Assembly (NCBI RefSeq): GCF_006716235.1
Contig: NZ_VFOR01000002.1
Span: 971,348 to 1,035,347 of the forward strand
From: Propioniferax innocua
GTDB taxonomy: Bacteria; Actinomycetota; Actinomycetes; Propionibacteriales; Propionibacteriaceae
DNA: 64,000 nt
Direction: 5' to 3'
Both the position numbers and the translations under genes were made by a program. The notes under the pieces were generated by a model, which did no database searches, was not told the origin of the DNA, and worked only from the letters and a program-made list of their open reading frames with translations. Positions 48,405 through 55,721 of this stretch are shown piece after piece. Every line of letters starts with the position of its first letter. Within the stretch, counting starts at the first letter, position 1.

Positions 48405-48439
48405 TGACGACGCCCGGCTCATGATGAGCCGGGCGTCGT
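48405..48439. terminator. Bidirectional hairpin terminator
   Basis: A perfect 16-bp stem (48405-48420 with 48424-48439) and 3-base loop between the convergent MscS and monooxygenase reductase genes. Confidence 0.88.
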
Positions 48440-48473
48440 CCTTGCTGTGAGCGGGTTCCTGCCGCGGATGCGA

Positions 48474-49538
48474 TCAGCGTTTGATCAGTGGCGAGTTCAG
48501 ACCGCCCTCGGCCTTGTCGGCCTCGTTGAAGAAGTCCTCGTGAAAGATGTCGCGAGGGAACAGACGCTTGCCCATGAAGGACTTCAGGCACGCCTCGACC
48601 ATCACCGGTGAACCACACATGTAGCCCTGGTAACCGCTGAGTGTCTTGAAGTCCTCCTCCATGACGGTGTTCACGTGGCCGTGACGGAAGCCCTCGGCCT
48701 CCTCGGAGGTGCAGGCGTGGAAGGTGAACTGGTCCTCGTACTCCTCCTCCAGTTCACGGAAGTAGTCGACGTCGTAGAGGTGTTCAGCGGTGGCACCGCC
48801 GGCGTAGAGGGTGATGTGGCCCTCGTAGGCCTCATCCTCCAAGGCGTGCTTCACCATCGACGCCAGGGGCGCCAGACCGGTGCCGCCACCGAGCATGACG
48901 ATGGGCTTGTCCTCCTCCCAGGTGCGGAGGACGAACTTGCCGTACGGACCCGAGAGCTTCAGCTCATCGCCGACGGCGGCGTCCTTGAACAACCACCCAT
49001 CGGTGGCGACGCCACCGGGGACATTGCGCACCTGGAACTCGATGATGCGCTGCTCGGTGGGGGAGTTGGCCATCGACCAGGTGCGGTCGATGCCATCGGT
49101 GCCCGGGATGATGACGCGCATGTACTGGCCGGCATTGAAGCCGAGGTCGTCGTCGAGTTCGATCTTGAGGCGCTTGATGTCCTTGGCGATGTCCTCGAGC
49201 TCGATGATGGTGCCGGTGAAGTCGCGCACGGGGAACACCTCGAGCTCCTCGTCCACGTCGAGATCGGCCTCGAAGGTCACGTCGGATTCGGGGCGGGCGC
49301 AGCACAACAGCGTCTTTCCCTCGTCGCGCTCGAAGTCCATGAGGGCGAAGCTGGAGGACTCGCCATGGTCCACATCGCCGTCGAGCACATCCACCTTGCA
49401 CGTGGCGCACGTGCCGTGCGTGCACGAGTGGGGCACCCACACGCCGGCGCGGAGGCAGGCATCGAGGATGGTCTGGTCGTCCCGGCACTCGATCTCTCGG
49501 CCCAGGGGTTCGATGGTGACGGTGTGGGTCTCGCTCAT
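48474..49538 (-). CDS. dmpP: Phenol-hydroxylase-type monooxygenase reductase (P5)
   Basis: A 354-aa electron-transfer protein of a soluble diiron monooxygenase. The N-terminal plant-type 2Fe-2S site uses Cys39, Cys44, Cys47 and Cys79 or 80 (HSCTHGTCATC, LLCC). The FAD domain has the QYMRVIIPG segment, and the NAD site is MLGGGTGLAPLASM. It passes electrons from NADH to the hydroxylase. Last gene of the operon; a long hairpin separates it from the P4 gene. Confidence 0.9.
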   Translation of the reverse strand: MSETHTVTIEPLGREIECRDDQTILDACLRAGVWVPHSCTHGTCATCKVDVLDGDVDHGESSSFALMDFERDEGKTLLCCARPESDVTFEADLDVDEELEVFPVRDFTGTIIELEDIAKDIKRLKIELDDDLGFNAGQYMRVIIPGTDGIDRTWSMANSPTEQRIIEFQVRNVPGGVATDGWLFKDAAVGDELKLSGPYGKFVLRTWEEDKPIVMLGGGTGLAPLASMVKHALEDEAYEGHITLYAGGATAEHLYDVDYFRELEEEYEDQFTFHACTSEEAEGFRHGHVNTVMEEDFKTLSGYQGYMCGSPVMVEACLKSFMGKRLFPRDIFHEDFFNEADKAEGGLNSPLIKR

Positions 49539-49602
49539 GGGGAAACTCCTTCGGACGCCGCCGCTGCGTCGCGGACGGTGGTTCGTGGTTCGTGGGGGAT
49601 GG

Positions 49603-49646
49603 ACGACGCGGCCCGTCCAGTTCGTGGGGAGGACGGGCCGCGTCGT
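49603..49646 (-). promoter_or_regulatory. Long hairpin between the P4 and reductase genes
   Basis: A perfect 16-bp stem (49603-49618 with 49631-49646) and 12-base loop in the 127-bp spacer. Placed inside the operon, it could be a partial terminator or an mRNA-stabilising/processing structure that sets the reductase level. Confidence 0.6.
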
Positions 49647-49665
49647 TCGGGTGTGTGGGGATCGA

Positions 49666-49986
49666 TCAGGCCGTCAGGATGGACACGGTGTTCTTGTGGG
49701 AGATCCCGTTGTCCACGAGTGACTTGCCGTCTTCAGGGGTGAAGGGTTCGCCGACGAGCTCCCACGAGATCGTCTTCGAGTGATCGAAGAAGGCATCGGC
49801 GTCGATGAGGGGCTTGACCTGCGTCTCATGGAACTCGCTCCACGGCATGGTCTGTGGGACGCGGACCGCCGCGGCGCACGGCAGCAGGGAGCGTCCCTTG
49901 ATCCAGATGTGGACGATCATGTCGCCGTCGTAGTTCTCCACCGCCGAGCGTGACGGGAAGTTGTAGGTACCCAGGGTCTCACCCAT
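49666..49986 (-). CDS. dmpO: Phenol hydroxylase P4 subunit (DmpO-like)
   Basis: A 106-aa gamma-type subunit. MGETLGTYNFPSRSAVENYD, then MIVHIWIKGRSLLPCAAAVR, and the end HKNTVSILTA match the P4 family. It is part of the (alpha beta gamma)2 hydroxylase. It follows the alpha-subunit gene by 2 bp. Confidence 0.88.
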   Translation of the reverse strand: MGETLGTYNFPSRSAVENYDGDMIVHIWIKGRSLLPCAAAVRVPQTMPWSEFHETQVKPLIDADAFFDHSKTISWELVGEPFTPEDGKSLVDNGISHKNTVSILTA

Positions 49987-49988
49987 GA

Positions 49989-51560
49989 TCAGGCCTCCTT
50001 GCCCGCGTCGGCGGTCTCACCGGCGACGTCTTCGATCTGGTCATGCCACTCGATCCAGTGCTTGTGATCCACCGAACCGACGTACTCACCGTTGTCGCCC
50101 TCCTGGAACTTGTACCAGGCGAGCACATCGGGAACGGTCGGTCCGCCACAGTTGCCGGCGAGGATCTGGTGCACCGGCAGCCACGCCTGGCGGTACTTGC
50201 CGGGCTCACGCTCGAAGATCCACTTGCAGCCCTCGGAGCACAGGTTGTAGTGCTCACCCTCGAACTCGGAGTGGAACTGCGTCTGCGTCTCGTCATCGTG
50301 GGCCGGGAAACACATGGGCACCTGGCACACCTGGCAGAGCTGCGGCAGACCCGGGAAGTACTGGCGCTTGCCGGCCTTGTCGAGTTCCTCGTACTTGTCC
50401 CAACGGGGCTTGTACGTCTTCTCGTAGGTGTCGGGGTACTGCTGGGCGAGCCACTTGTGGTGCTCCTCGTCGGGCACCGTGGTGGTGAAGTTCGCCGCGA
50501 AGCTGAAGTTGTACAGCGTCTCGTACACCACGTGTGAGAGGTGGTCCTTCTCCCAGATGGCCTGCTCGACGTGACGCGGCGGCTTGATGCCGTAGTACGC
50601 GAGGTCGGGGAACAGGCCGCCGAGCATCTGCTCCTCGAAGTAGAGCTCGAAGGCCTCCTTCCAGCTCATGACCGGGCGCGGCAGCATGTAGTCGAGCATC
50701 TGGGCGATGATCGCGGTGACGCGGTAGCCACGCCAGAACCACTTGTCGACCCACTCCTGGACGATCGGCACGTTGTCCTCGTCCTGCTCGAGCAGGAACT
50801 TGATGGCTTCCAACCCGAGGGTCATATGACGCGACTCGTCGGACTGCGCCGAGAAGCCGAAGGTCATGGTCGGCAGGTCGCCGTTGAACGACGCGGCCGA
50901 CATGAACGGCACGAACAGCAGGTTCGTCAGCAGGTACTCGAACGAGAAGCCGATGGCGATCAGGAACTCGAACGGGCCGGCGGTGAGGGCGTCGTCGAAG
51001 TACGACTTCGGCACCGAGAGGTACCAGACGCGGTCGAACGACTCGGAGAAGTTGTGGAAGCCCGAGTAGTACTTGTTGTAGTTCGAGAGCGTGTGGATCT
51101 CGGTCTGCGCGTGACGCATCTCGTCGATCGACTGGCACAGGGCCGCGAAGCGGGGGCCCGGGCCGTTGTAGTGACGAGCCAGATAGGCGAAGTGGCGGTG
51201 GGCGGCGTATTCGAGCGGGGTCACGCCACCGAGGAACACCTTCATGGCGTTCAGGTAGCGGGCCTCGGAGATGGTCAGGTGACCCTGGCCCTGCGCGAAG
51301 CCGTCGAGCACCGAGTACAGACGCTTGTCCTTCTCGGCCTGGTAGCGGTAGTAGGCGTCCACGGTGAGGCGGAAGGGGTCGTCCCACTTCGACCAGTCGT
51401 GGATCTTGATGCCCTCGTACGTGGTGTGCGGGAACATCTGTTCCTCGGTGACGTAGCTGGGCTTCCAGTCGAGGTCACGGGTCAGAGCGCTGTAGCGCTT
51501 CTTCATCGTGAGCTTCTTGGCGGGCTTCCCGCCGGTGTTGGTGGTTGCTTCGGTGGTCAT
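49989..51560 (-). CDS. dmpN: Phenol hydroxylase P3, diiron alpha subunit (DmpN-like)
   Basis: The 523-aa catalytic subunit. Diiron ligands fit the bacterial multicomponent monooxygenase spacing: Glu117, Glu147 and His150 (DEMRH), Glu208, Glu242 and His245 (DESRH). The C-terminal zinc/YHS-like site has Cys409, Cys412, Cys417, Cys441 and Cys445, as in phenol hydroxylases and not propane monooxygenases. It activates O2 to hydroxylate an aromatic ring, phenol to catechol in the prototype. Its ATG overlaps the preceding P2 stop by one base. Confidence 0.92.
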   Translation of the reverse strand: MTTEATTNTGGKPAKKLTMKKRYSALTRDLDWKPSYVTEEQMFPHTTYEGIKIHDWSKWDDPFRLTVDAYYRYQAEKDKRLYSVLDGFAQGQGHLTISEARYLNAMKVFLGGVTPLEYAAHRHFAYLARHYNGPGPRFAALCQSIDEMRHAQTEIHTLSNYNKYYSGFHNFSESFDRVWYLSVPKSYFDDALTAGPFEFLIAIGFSFEYLLTNLLFVPFMSAASFNGDLPTMTFGFSAQSDESRHMTLGLEAIKFLLEQDEDNVPIVQEWVDKWFWRGYRVTAIIAQMLDYMLPRPVMSWKEAFELYFEEQMLGGLFPDLAYYGIKPPRHVEQAIWEKDHLSHVVYETLYNFSFAANFTTTVPDEEHHKWLAQQYPDTYEKTYKPRWDKYEELDKAGKRQYFPGLPQLCQVCQVPMCFPAHDDETQTQFHSEFEGEHYNLCSEGCKWIFEREPGKYRQAWLPVHQILAGNCGGPTVPDVLAWYKFQEGDNGEYVGSVDHKHWIEWHDQIEDVAGETADAGKEA

Positions 51561-51889
51561 CAGTAGTCCTCCTCGTCATCGTCATCGTCTTCGTCGTCCT
51601 CGACGGGGCGTCCCCACGAGATGACGATGTGGTCTTCGTCCCATTCGCTGATGTTGCCGGCCAGGGTCACGATGGCCATCTGGAATTCGTGGGTCTCCCA
51701 CTCGCGTCCGAGGCGCTCCTCGACGCTGGCGCGGTTGATCTCGAGCCGTCCGGGTGCCTGCAGTTTCACGATTCCGGGCAGGTGCCGCATGACGAGTTCG
51801 CTGTTGTCGGCCTCGATCGCATCGATCAGGGCGCGGTTGTTCTCCGTCTCCTGGATGTCGACGCTGACCGTGCGGGTCTCTGTGGTCAT
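51560..51889 (-). CDS. dmpM: Monooxygenase coupling/effector protein P2 (DmpM-like)
   Basis: A 109-aa cofactor-free effector. The core VSVDIQETENNRALIDAIEA and the end of the fold near DHIVISWGRP match the MmoB/DmpM family. It binds the hydroxylase and couples electron supply to oxygen activation. An acidic tail of about 14 residues (Asp/Glu-rich) is added at the C-terminus. It overlaps the beta-subunit gene (ATGA). Confidence 0.9.
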   Translation of the reverse strand: MTTETRTVSVDIQETENNRALIDAIEADNSELVMRHLPGIVKLQAPGRLEINRASVEERLGREWETHEFQMAIVTLAGNISEWDEDHIVISWGRPVEDDEDDDDDEEDY

Positions 51890-52914
51890 CGGGCCTCCTC
51901 CACGGTGAGTCCGAGCTTGGACAGGGCTTCACGGGTTTCGAGGGCGGCGGCCTCGACGGCGGCGACGCACCCGGCGTCGGCACCGAGGAGCTCGTCGGCA
52001 CGAGCGGCGATGTCGCGGACTGCGGCCTCGGCCTGTGGCAGCCACTTGTTGGCCGACGCCGAGAAGAGCTCGATGTTGGATGCGCCGTGCGTCTCATCGG
52101 AGGTCCATGCCTTGTAGAGCGCGTCGAGCCACTTGCGGTGCTCGGCGTACCACCCGTCGAGATGCTGGATCAGAAGCGAGTAGGCACCGGCGCCGTTGTT
52201 GATCGCCACCTCCTCGAGATGCTTGTGCAGCAGGGCGCTCAGCAGGCGGTCGGCGTAGTCGATGCCGGTGACCGAATCTGCCCAGTCCTCCTCGATGAGA
52301 AGCTCCTCGATGAGCTTGCGGAGGGGCTGCATGTGTTCGGCCTCCATCCAGGCACGCTTGCCCTCGCGGAGGACGGTTGCGGTCTGGTCACCCAGGGCGA
52401 TGCCGATGCGGCTGATCAGCTGGGCGTTGCCGACGCGGTCGAAGCTTTCGTAGGCACAGCACTGAGCGAGTGCCGAGCCGTAGCAGAAGCGGCAGGCCCC
52501 CGAGAACAGCATCTGGGCACCGGACTCGTAGTGACGCGTCGGGATGAGAACCTCGGTCATCACGGTCTTCCACGCATCGGGGGTGCGACCGAACAGTTCA
52601 CGCTTGGTGACGTACTCCAAAGACGCGCCGAAACCTTCGTGCATCTCGGAACGGTTCGTCACGTACGGCGTGTAGTAATAGCCGCGAGGATCGACGAAGC
52701 CTTCGGGGTCGGCGAGTTTGTACGCGCTGTAGTTGACGTCGTACATCTCGCGTTCGGGGGCGTAGCTCGGGCGGTAATGGAAGTTCTCCTTCGGCTGGAG
52801 GCCGATGGTTCCCTCCTGGTACCGGGTGGCGGGGCGGTCGCCGTAGCGGGCCGCGATGTGATCGAACGTGTGCCGCGTGGGCTCGATCACCTGGGTTTTG
52901 AGTTCATACTGCAT
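51886..52914 (-). CDS. dmpL: Phenol hydroxylase P1, beta subunit (DmpL-like)
   Basis: A 342-aa structural subunit with the ferritin-like fold. FAARYGDRPATRYQ-type N-terminus (HIAARYGDRPATRYQEGTI), ARHYESGAQMLFSG-like segment (TRHYESGAQMLFSGACRFCY), and AQCCAYESFDRVG are family marks. It lacks iron ligands and pairs with the alpha subunit. It follows the unknown first gene by 52 bp. Confidence 0.9.
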   Translation of the reverse strand: MQYELKTQVIEPTRHTFDHIAARYGDRPATRYQEGTIGLQPKENFHYRPSYAPEREMYDVNYSAYKLADPEGFVDPRGYYYTPYVTNRSEMHEGFGASLEYVTKRELFGRTPDAWKTVMTEVLIPTRHYESGAQMLFSGACRFCYGSALAQCCAYESFDRVGNAQLISRIGIALGDQTATVLREGKRAWMEAEHMQPLRKLIEELLIEEDWADSVTGIDYADRLLSALLHKHLEEVAINNGAGAYSLLIQHLDGWYAEHRKWLDALYKAWTSDETHGASNIELFSASANKWLPQAEAAVRDIAARADELLGADAGCVAAVEAAALETREALSKLGLTVEEAR

Positions 52915-52966
52915 GGAGTTCTCCTGATACTGGTCGGGAACCTGCTGGTGAGGGCCGGGGCGTCGC

Positions 52967-53401
52967 TCAGATGAGGTGTGCGGACTGCTCGTTGTGCAGA
53001 CCGGCCACCAAGCAGAGGCGAATGATGAGATTGGGGAGGGCCTCGGGGCCGTCCAGCTCGTGCACCTCGGTACCCGGCAGGTCGCTGGAGGTGATCTGCC
53101 CGTACGTCATATCGCCGTCGTACCGGGTGCTGACGCGAGCGGTGTGGTCCTTGCACGTGATCGTGAAAGCCAGCTCCTCGCGTCCGTATTCGTCGTCCAA
53201 GGTGAGCCGGTTCACCCGGTCCTGGATGATCGCGTTGGCTTCGCAGACGAGCTGCTCGGCGAGCGATCGCAGTTCGATCTGACGGTCGGTGCCGGTGCCG
53301 CGGGAGACCGGACGGCTCGGGCGAAGAGCGACCTCCGGGATGTCGAGCTGATCGGGATCCTCACCCAATGCTTCGGCGAGGTGTTGCATGAAGAAAGTCA
53401 C
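52967..53401 (-). CDS. Unrecognised first gene of the monooxygenase operon
   Basis: A 144-aa protein in the place where dmpK-type (P0) assembly proteins usually sit, but it is longer and I cannot match it to that family. The N-terminal half is helical and charged (LRSLAEQLVCEANAIIQDRV), the C-terminal half beta-rich (RVSTRYDGDMTYGQITSSDL) with a final helix (NLIIRLCLVAGLHN). GTG 53401 has GGAGGAG just upstream. It probably helps assemble or regulate the hydroxylase; this rests on position alone. Confidence 0.6.
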   Translation of the reverse strand: MTFFMQHLAEALGEDPDQLDIPEVALRPSRPVSRGTGTDRQIELRSLAEQLVCEANAIIQDRVNRLTLDDEYGREELAFTITCKDHTARVSTRYDGDMTYGQITSSDLPGTEVHELDGPEALPNLIIRLCLVAGLHNEQSAHLI

Positions 53402-53470
53402 TGACTCCTCCTCGAGTTCGGGACGTTCCTCACATTAGGCAGCCAGAATGTGATGTGGAACACGTAGAAC

Positions 53471-53492
53471 TACCCGTTTACGTGAGTGGGTA
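53471..53492. promoter_or_regulatory. Imperfect palindrome upstream of the monooxygenase operon
   Basis: TACCC at 53471-53475 is inverted as GGGTA at 53488-53492, and the inner TTTACGTGA is partly symmetric. It sits about 70-90 bp upstream of the first gene and could be an operator. No regulator gene is adjacent. Confidence 0.35.
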
Positions 53493-53546
53493 TACGCATT
53501 CATGCATCCGCAGCGTCCTCGCGAAGGCAGGCGAGGAGACGAATGA

Positions 53547-53576
53547 ACCCGGGCACACCTGATGGTGTGCCCGGGT
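53547..53576 (-). terminator. Hairpin terminator upstream of the monooxygenase operon
   Basis: A perfect 13-bp stem (53547-53559 with 53564-53576) and 4-base loop, 64 bp past the stop of the membrane protein gene at 53640. It insulates the monooxygenase operon from upstream transcripts. Confidence 0.8.
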
Positions 53577-53639
53577 CCATGAAGCGCGGGTCGTGCCCGA
53601 TCCTCCTCTGTGTCAGAGCTTGAGTTGTGCCGGAGGCGC

Positions 53640-54212
53640 TCAACCGATGTGCGGTGCCACCTCGCGGGCGAACTCGACCATGTCATCGACGGACTGGTCG
53701 CGCAGGCCCTGCACCACCACGAGCGTGTTGCCGTAGGGCACTGCACAGATGTCGAGATCGTTCTTGTCTCGACCGCAGCGGGCGTCGTCGTCGTAGTCGA
53801 CGATGTTGGTGGTGTCGATGTCCTCGAGCTGTTGACGTGGATCCTTCGCCGGCCGGATCGCGGCGATCAGCATCGATTCCTGGCCGTTCTTGATGTAGAA
53901 GGCGGTGGAGGTCATCTGGTCCGGGTCGCTGTCGTCGACCCCGCCGCCACCCGGCGCACGTGAGTATTCGCCGATCTCCTGCGGAAGCTTGGGCTCACCG
54001 GTGGGCTGCACCGATGGGGTCTCGGTCGGTGCAGGAAGATCGGTGGTGGCGCTGGAGATGAAGTAGCCGATGACGGCGACCGTCGTGGCGAGCACGACCA
54101 GCGAAACCACCATGGTGATCATGGGAACGTTGCTGCGTCCCTGTTCGACCTCCTCCTCGATGATCTCATCATCGGAGAGACCGCTGTAGGGATCGGTCTG
54201 GTCCTCACTCAT
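53640..54212 (-). CDS. Uncharacterised single-pass membrane protein
   Basis: A 190-aa protein: acidic cytoplasmic N-terminus (DDEIIEEEVEQGRS), one helix (MVVSLVVLATTVAVIGYFIS), a Pro/Thr linker, then an extracytoplasmic domain with a Cys pair (DARCGRDKNDLDICAV). AGGAGCCAGGC precedes ATG 54212. It is downstream of trxA on the same strand. No known family recognised; the two cysteines could form a disulfide. Confidence 0.72.
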   Translation of the reverse strand: MSEDQTDPYSGLSDDEIIEEEVEQGRSNVPMITMVVSLVVLATTVAVIGYFISSATTDLPAPTETPSVQPTGEPKLPQEIGEYSRAPGGGGVDDSDPDQMTSTAFYIKNGQESMLIAAIRPAKDPRQQLEDIDTTNIVDYDDDARCGRDKNDLDICAVPYGNTLVVVQGLRDQSVDDMVEFAREVAPHIG

Positions 54213-54284
54213 GCCTGGCTCCTGCCTCACTGGGCTGCTGGCCGGGGAGTTTGCAGATGCACTCCCCGGGTGTGTCCCGAAGGG

Positions 54285-54605
54285 TCAGATGTGTTCCTGA
54301 AGGGCCTTCACGATCACCGTCTTGGGCTTGGCGCCCTGCAGTGACTCCACAACCTCACCGTTCACGAACAGTTGGAGCGTGGGAAGGCCACGCACGAGTT
54401 GATCGGCAGGAGTCACCGGGTTGGCGTTGGTGTCGACCTTCACAAACTTCACGCGACCCTCGTAGGTCCTGGCGAGTTCGTCGATGATCGGAGCGATCTG
54501 ACGGCAGGGCGCACACCAATCGGCCCAGTAGTCCACCAGAACCGGAATGTCCGACTTCAGTACCTCGTCGGCGAACGTCGCATCGGTCACGTCAAGCACG
54601 GTCAT
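54285..54605 (-). CDS. trxA: Thioredoxin
   Basis: A 106-aa thioredoxin with the active site WCAPC (Cys31 and Cys34) and the cis-Pro motif GLPTLQLF. It reduces disulfides and is recharged by TrxB, encoded just upstream on the same strand. Its position near parAB is usual for actinobacteria. Confidence 0.96.
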   Translation of the reverse strand: MTVLDVTDATFADEVLKSDIPVLVDYWADWCAPCRQIAPIIDELARTYEGRVKFVKVDTNANPVTPADQLVRGLPTLQLFVNGEVVESLQGAKPKTVIVKALQEHI

Positions 54606-54688
54606 GGCGGCCCTTCTGTTGTCTCGTTCAGCAGTGACATCTTGCCATTGACGCCCGAACCGGGGCCATTCCGTGACGAAGCGGACGT

Positions 54689-55621
54689 TCAGTCCGCCAA
54701 GCGCATGAGGTACTTCTCGGCATCGAGGGCGGCCTGGCAGCCGGTGCCTGCGGCGGTGATCGCCTGACGATAGGTGTGGTCCACCAGATCGCCACAGGCG
54801 AAGACACCTGGCAGGTTGGTGCGAGTGCTGCGTCCTTCGACCAGTACGTAGCCTTCGTCGTCGAGATCGACCTGACCCTTGACCAGTTCGGAGCGGGGAT
54901 CGTGGCCGATGGCGATGAACAGGCCGTTGACCGGCAGGTCGCGGCGCTCCCCGGTCACGGTGTCCTCCAGCGTGACGCTCTCCACCTGCTGCTCGCCGTT
55001 GATGGCGACGACTTGGGAGTTCCAGGCGAAGTCGATCTTGGGATCGTTCTTGGCTCGCTCCGCCATGATCGCCGACGCACGCAGTTCATCGCGTCGATGG
55101 ATCACGGTGACCGATTCACCGAAGCGCGAGAGGAAGGTGGCCTCCTCGATCGCGGAATCGCCGCCACCGACGACGGCGATGGGCTTGTCACGGAAGAAGA
55201 ATCCGTCGCAGGTGGCGCACCACGAGACGCCGCGGCCCGAGAGACGGTCCTCATCCGGGAGCCCCAGGCGGCGGTATCCCGAACCGGTGGCGAGGATGAC
55301 GGTCTTGCTTCGGTACTCGGCATCGCCGACCTTGACGGTCTTGATCTCGCCGGTCAGCTCCAGTTCGGTGGCGTCCTCGGTGAGGATCTCGGCTCCGAAG
55401 CGTTCGGCCTGCTGACGCATGTTGGCCATCAGGTCGGGTCCCATGATGCCCTCGGGGAAGCCGGGGAAGTTCTCCACCTCGGTGGTGTTCATGAGAGCGC
55501 CGCCGCCCTCGATCTCGCCCTCGATCACCAAGGGGGTGAGATTGGCGCGGGCTGCGTACACCGCCGCCGTCCAACCTGCCGGACCGCTGCCGACGATGAT
55601 GACTTCGCGAACCTCGCTCAT
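54689..55621 (-). CDS. trxB: Thioredoxin reductase
   Basis: A 310-aa NADPH-dependent flavoprotein. The FAD site is [18 protein letters not shown], the redox centre CATCDG, and the NADPH site [11 protein letters not shown]. It reduces the adjacent TrxA. 83 bp separate it from trxA. Confidence 0.97.
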   Translation of the reverse strand: MSEVREVIIVGSGPAGWTAAVYAARANLTPLVIEGEIEGGGALMNTTEVENFPGFPEGIMGPDLMANMRQQAERFGAEILTEDATELELTGEIKTVKVGDAEYRSKTVILATGSGYRRLGLPDEDRLSGRGVSWCATCDGFFFRDKPIAVVGGGDSAIEEATFLSRFGESVTVIHRRDELRASAIMAERAKNDPKIDFAWNSQVVAINGEQQVESVTLEDTVTGERRDLPVNGLFIAIGHDPRSELVKGQVDLDDEGYVLVEGRSTRTNLPGVFACGDLVDHTYRQAITAAGTGCQAALDAEKYLMRLAD

Positions 55622-55721
55622 GTGCTGAACCTTTCTGGAGAGTCCATCCGAGGTTATCCAACGTCGTGTGGGGCGACGCTATTCCTTCCCGCGCCCGGGA
55701 GTGAGCCATAGACTCACCGAC

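Noticed and set aside
49989..51560. Propane or tetrahydrofuran monooxygenase alpha subunit
   Set aside because: The gene order L-M-N-O-P, a P4-type subunit and the C-terminal cysteine site fit phenol hydroxylase, not the prmABCD layout.
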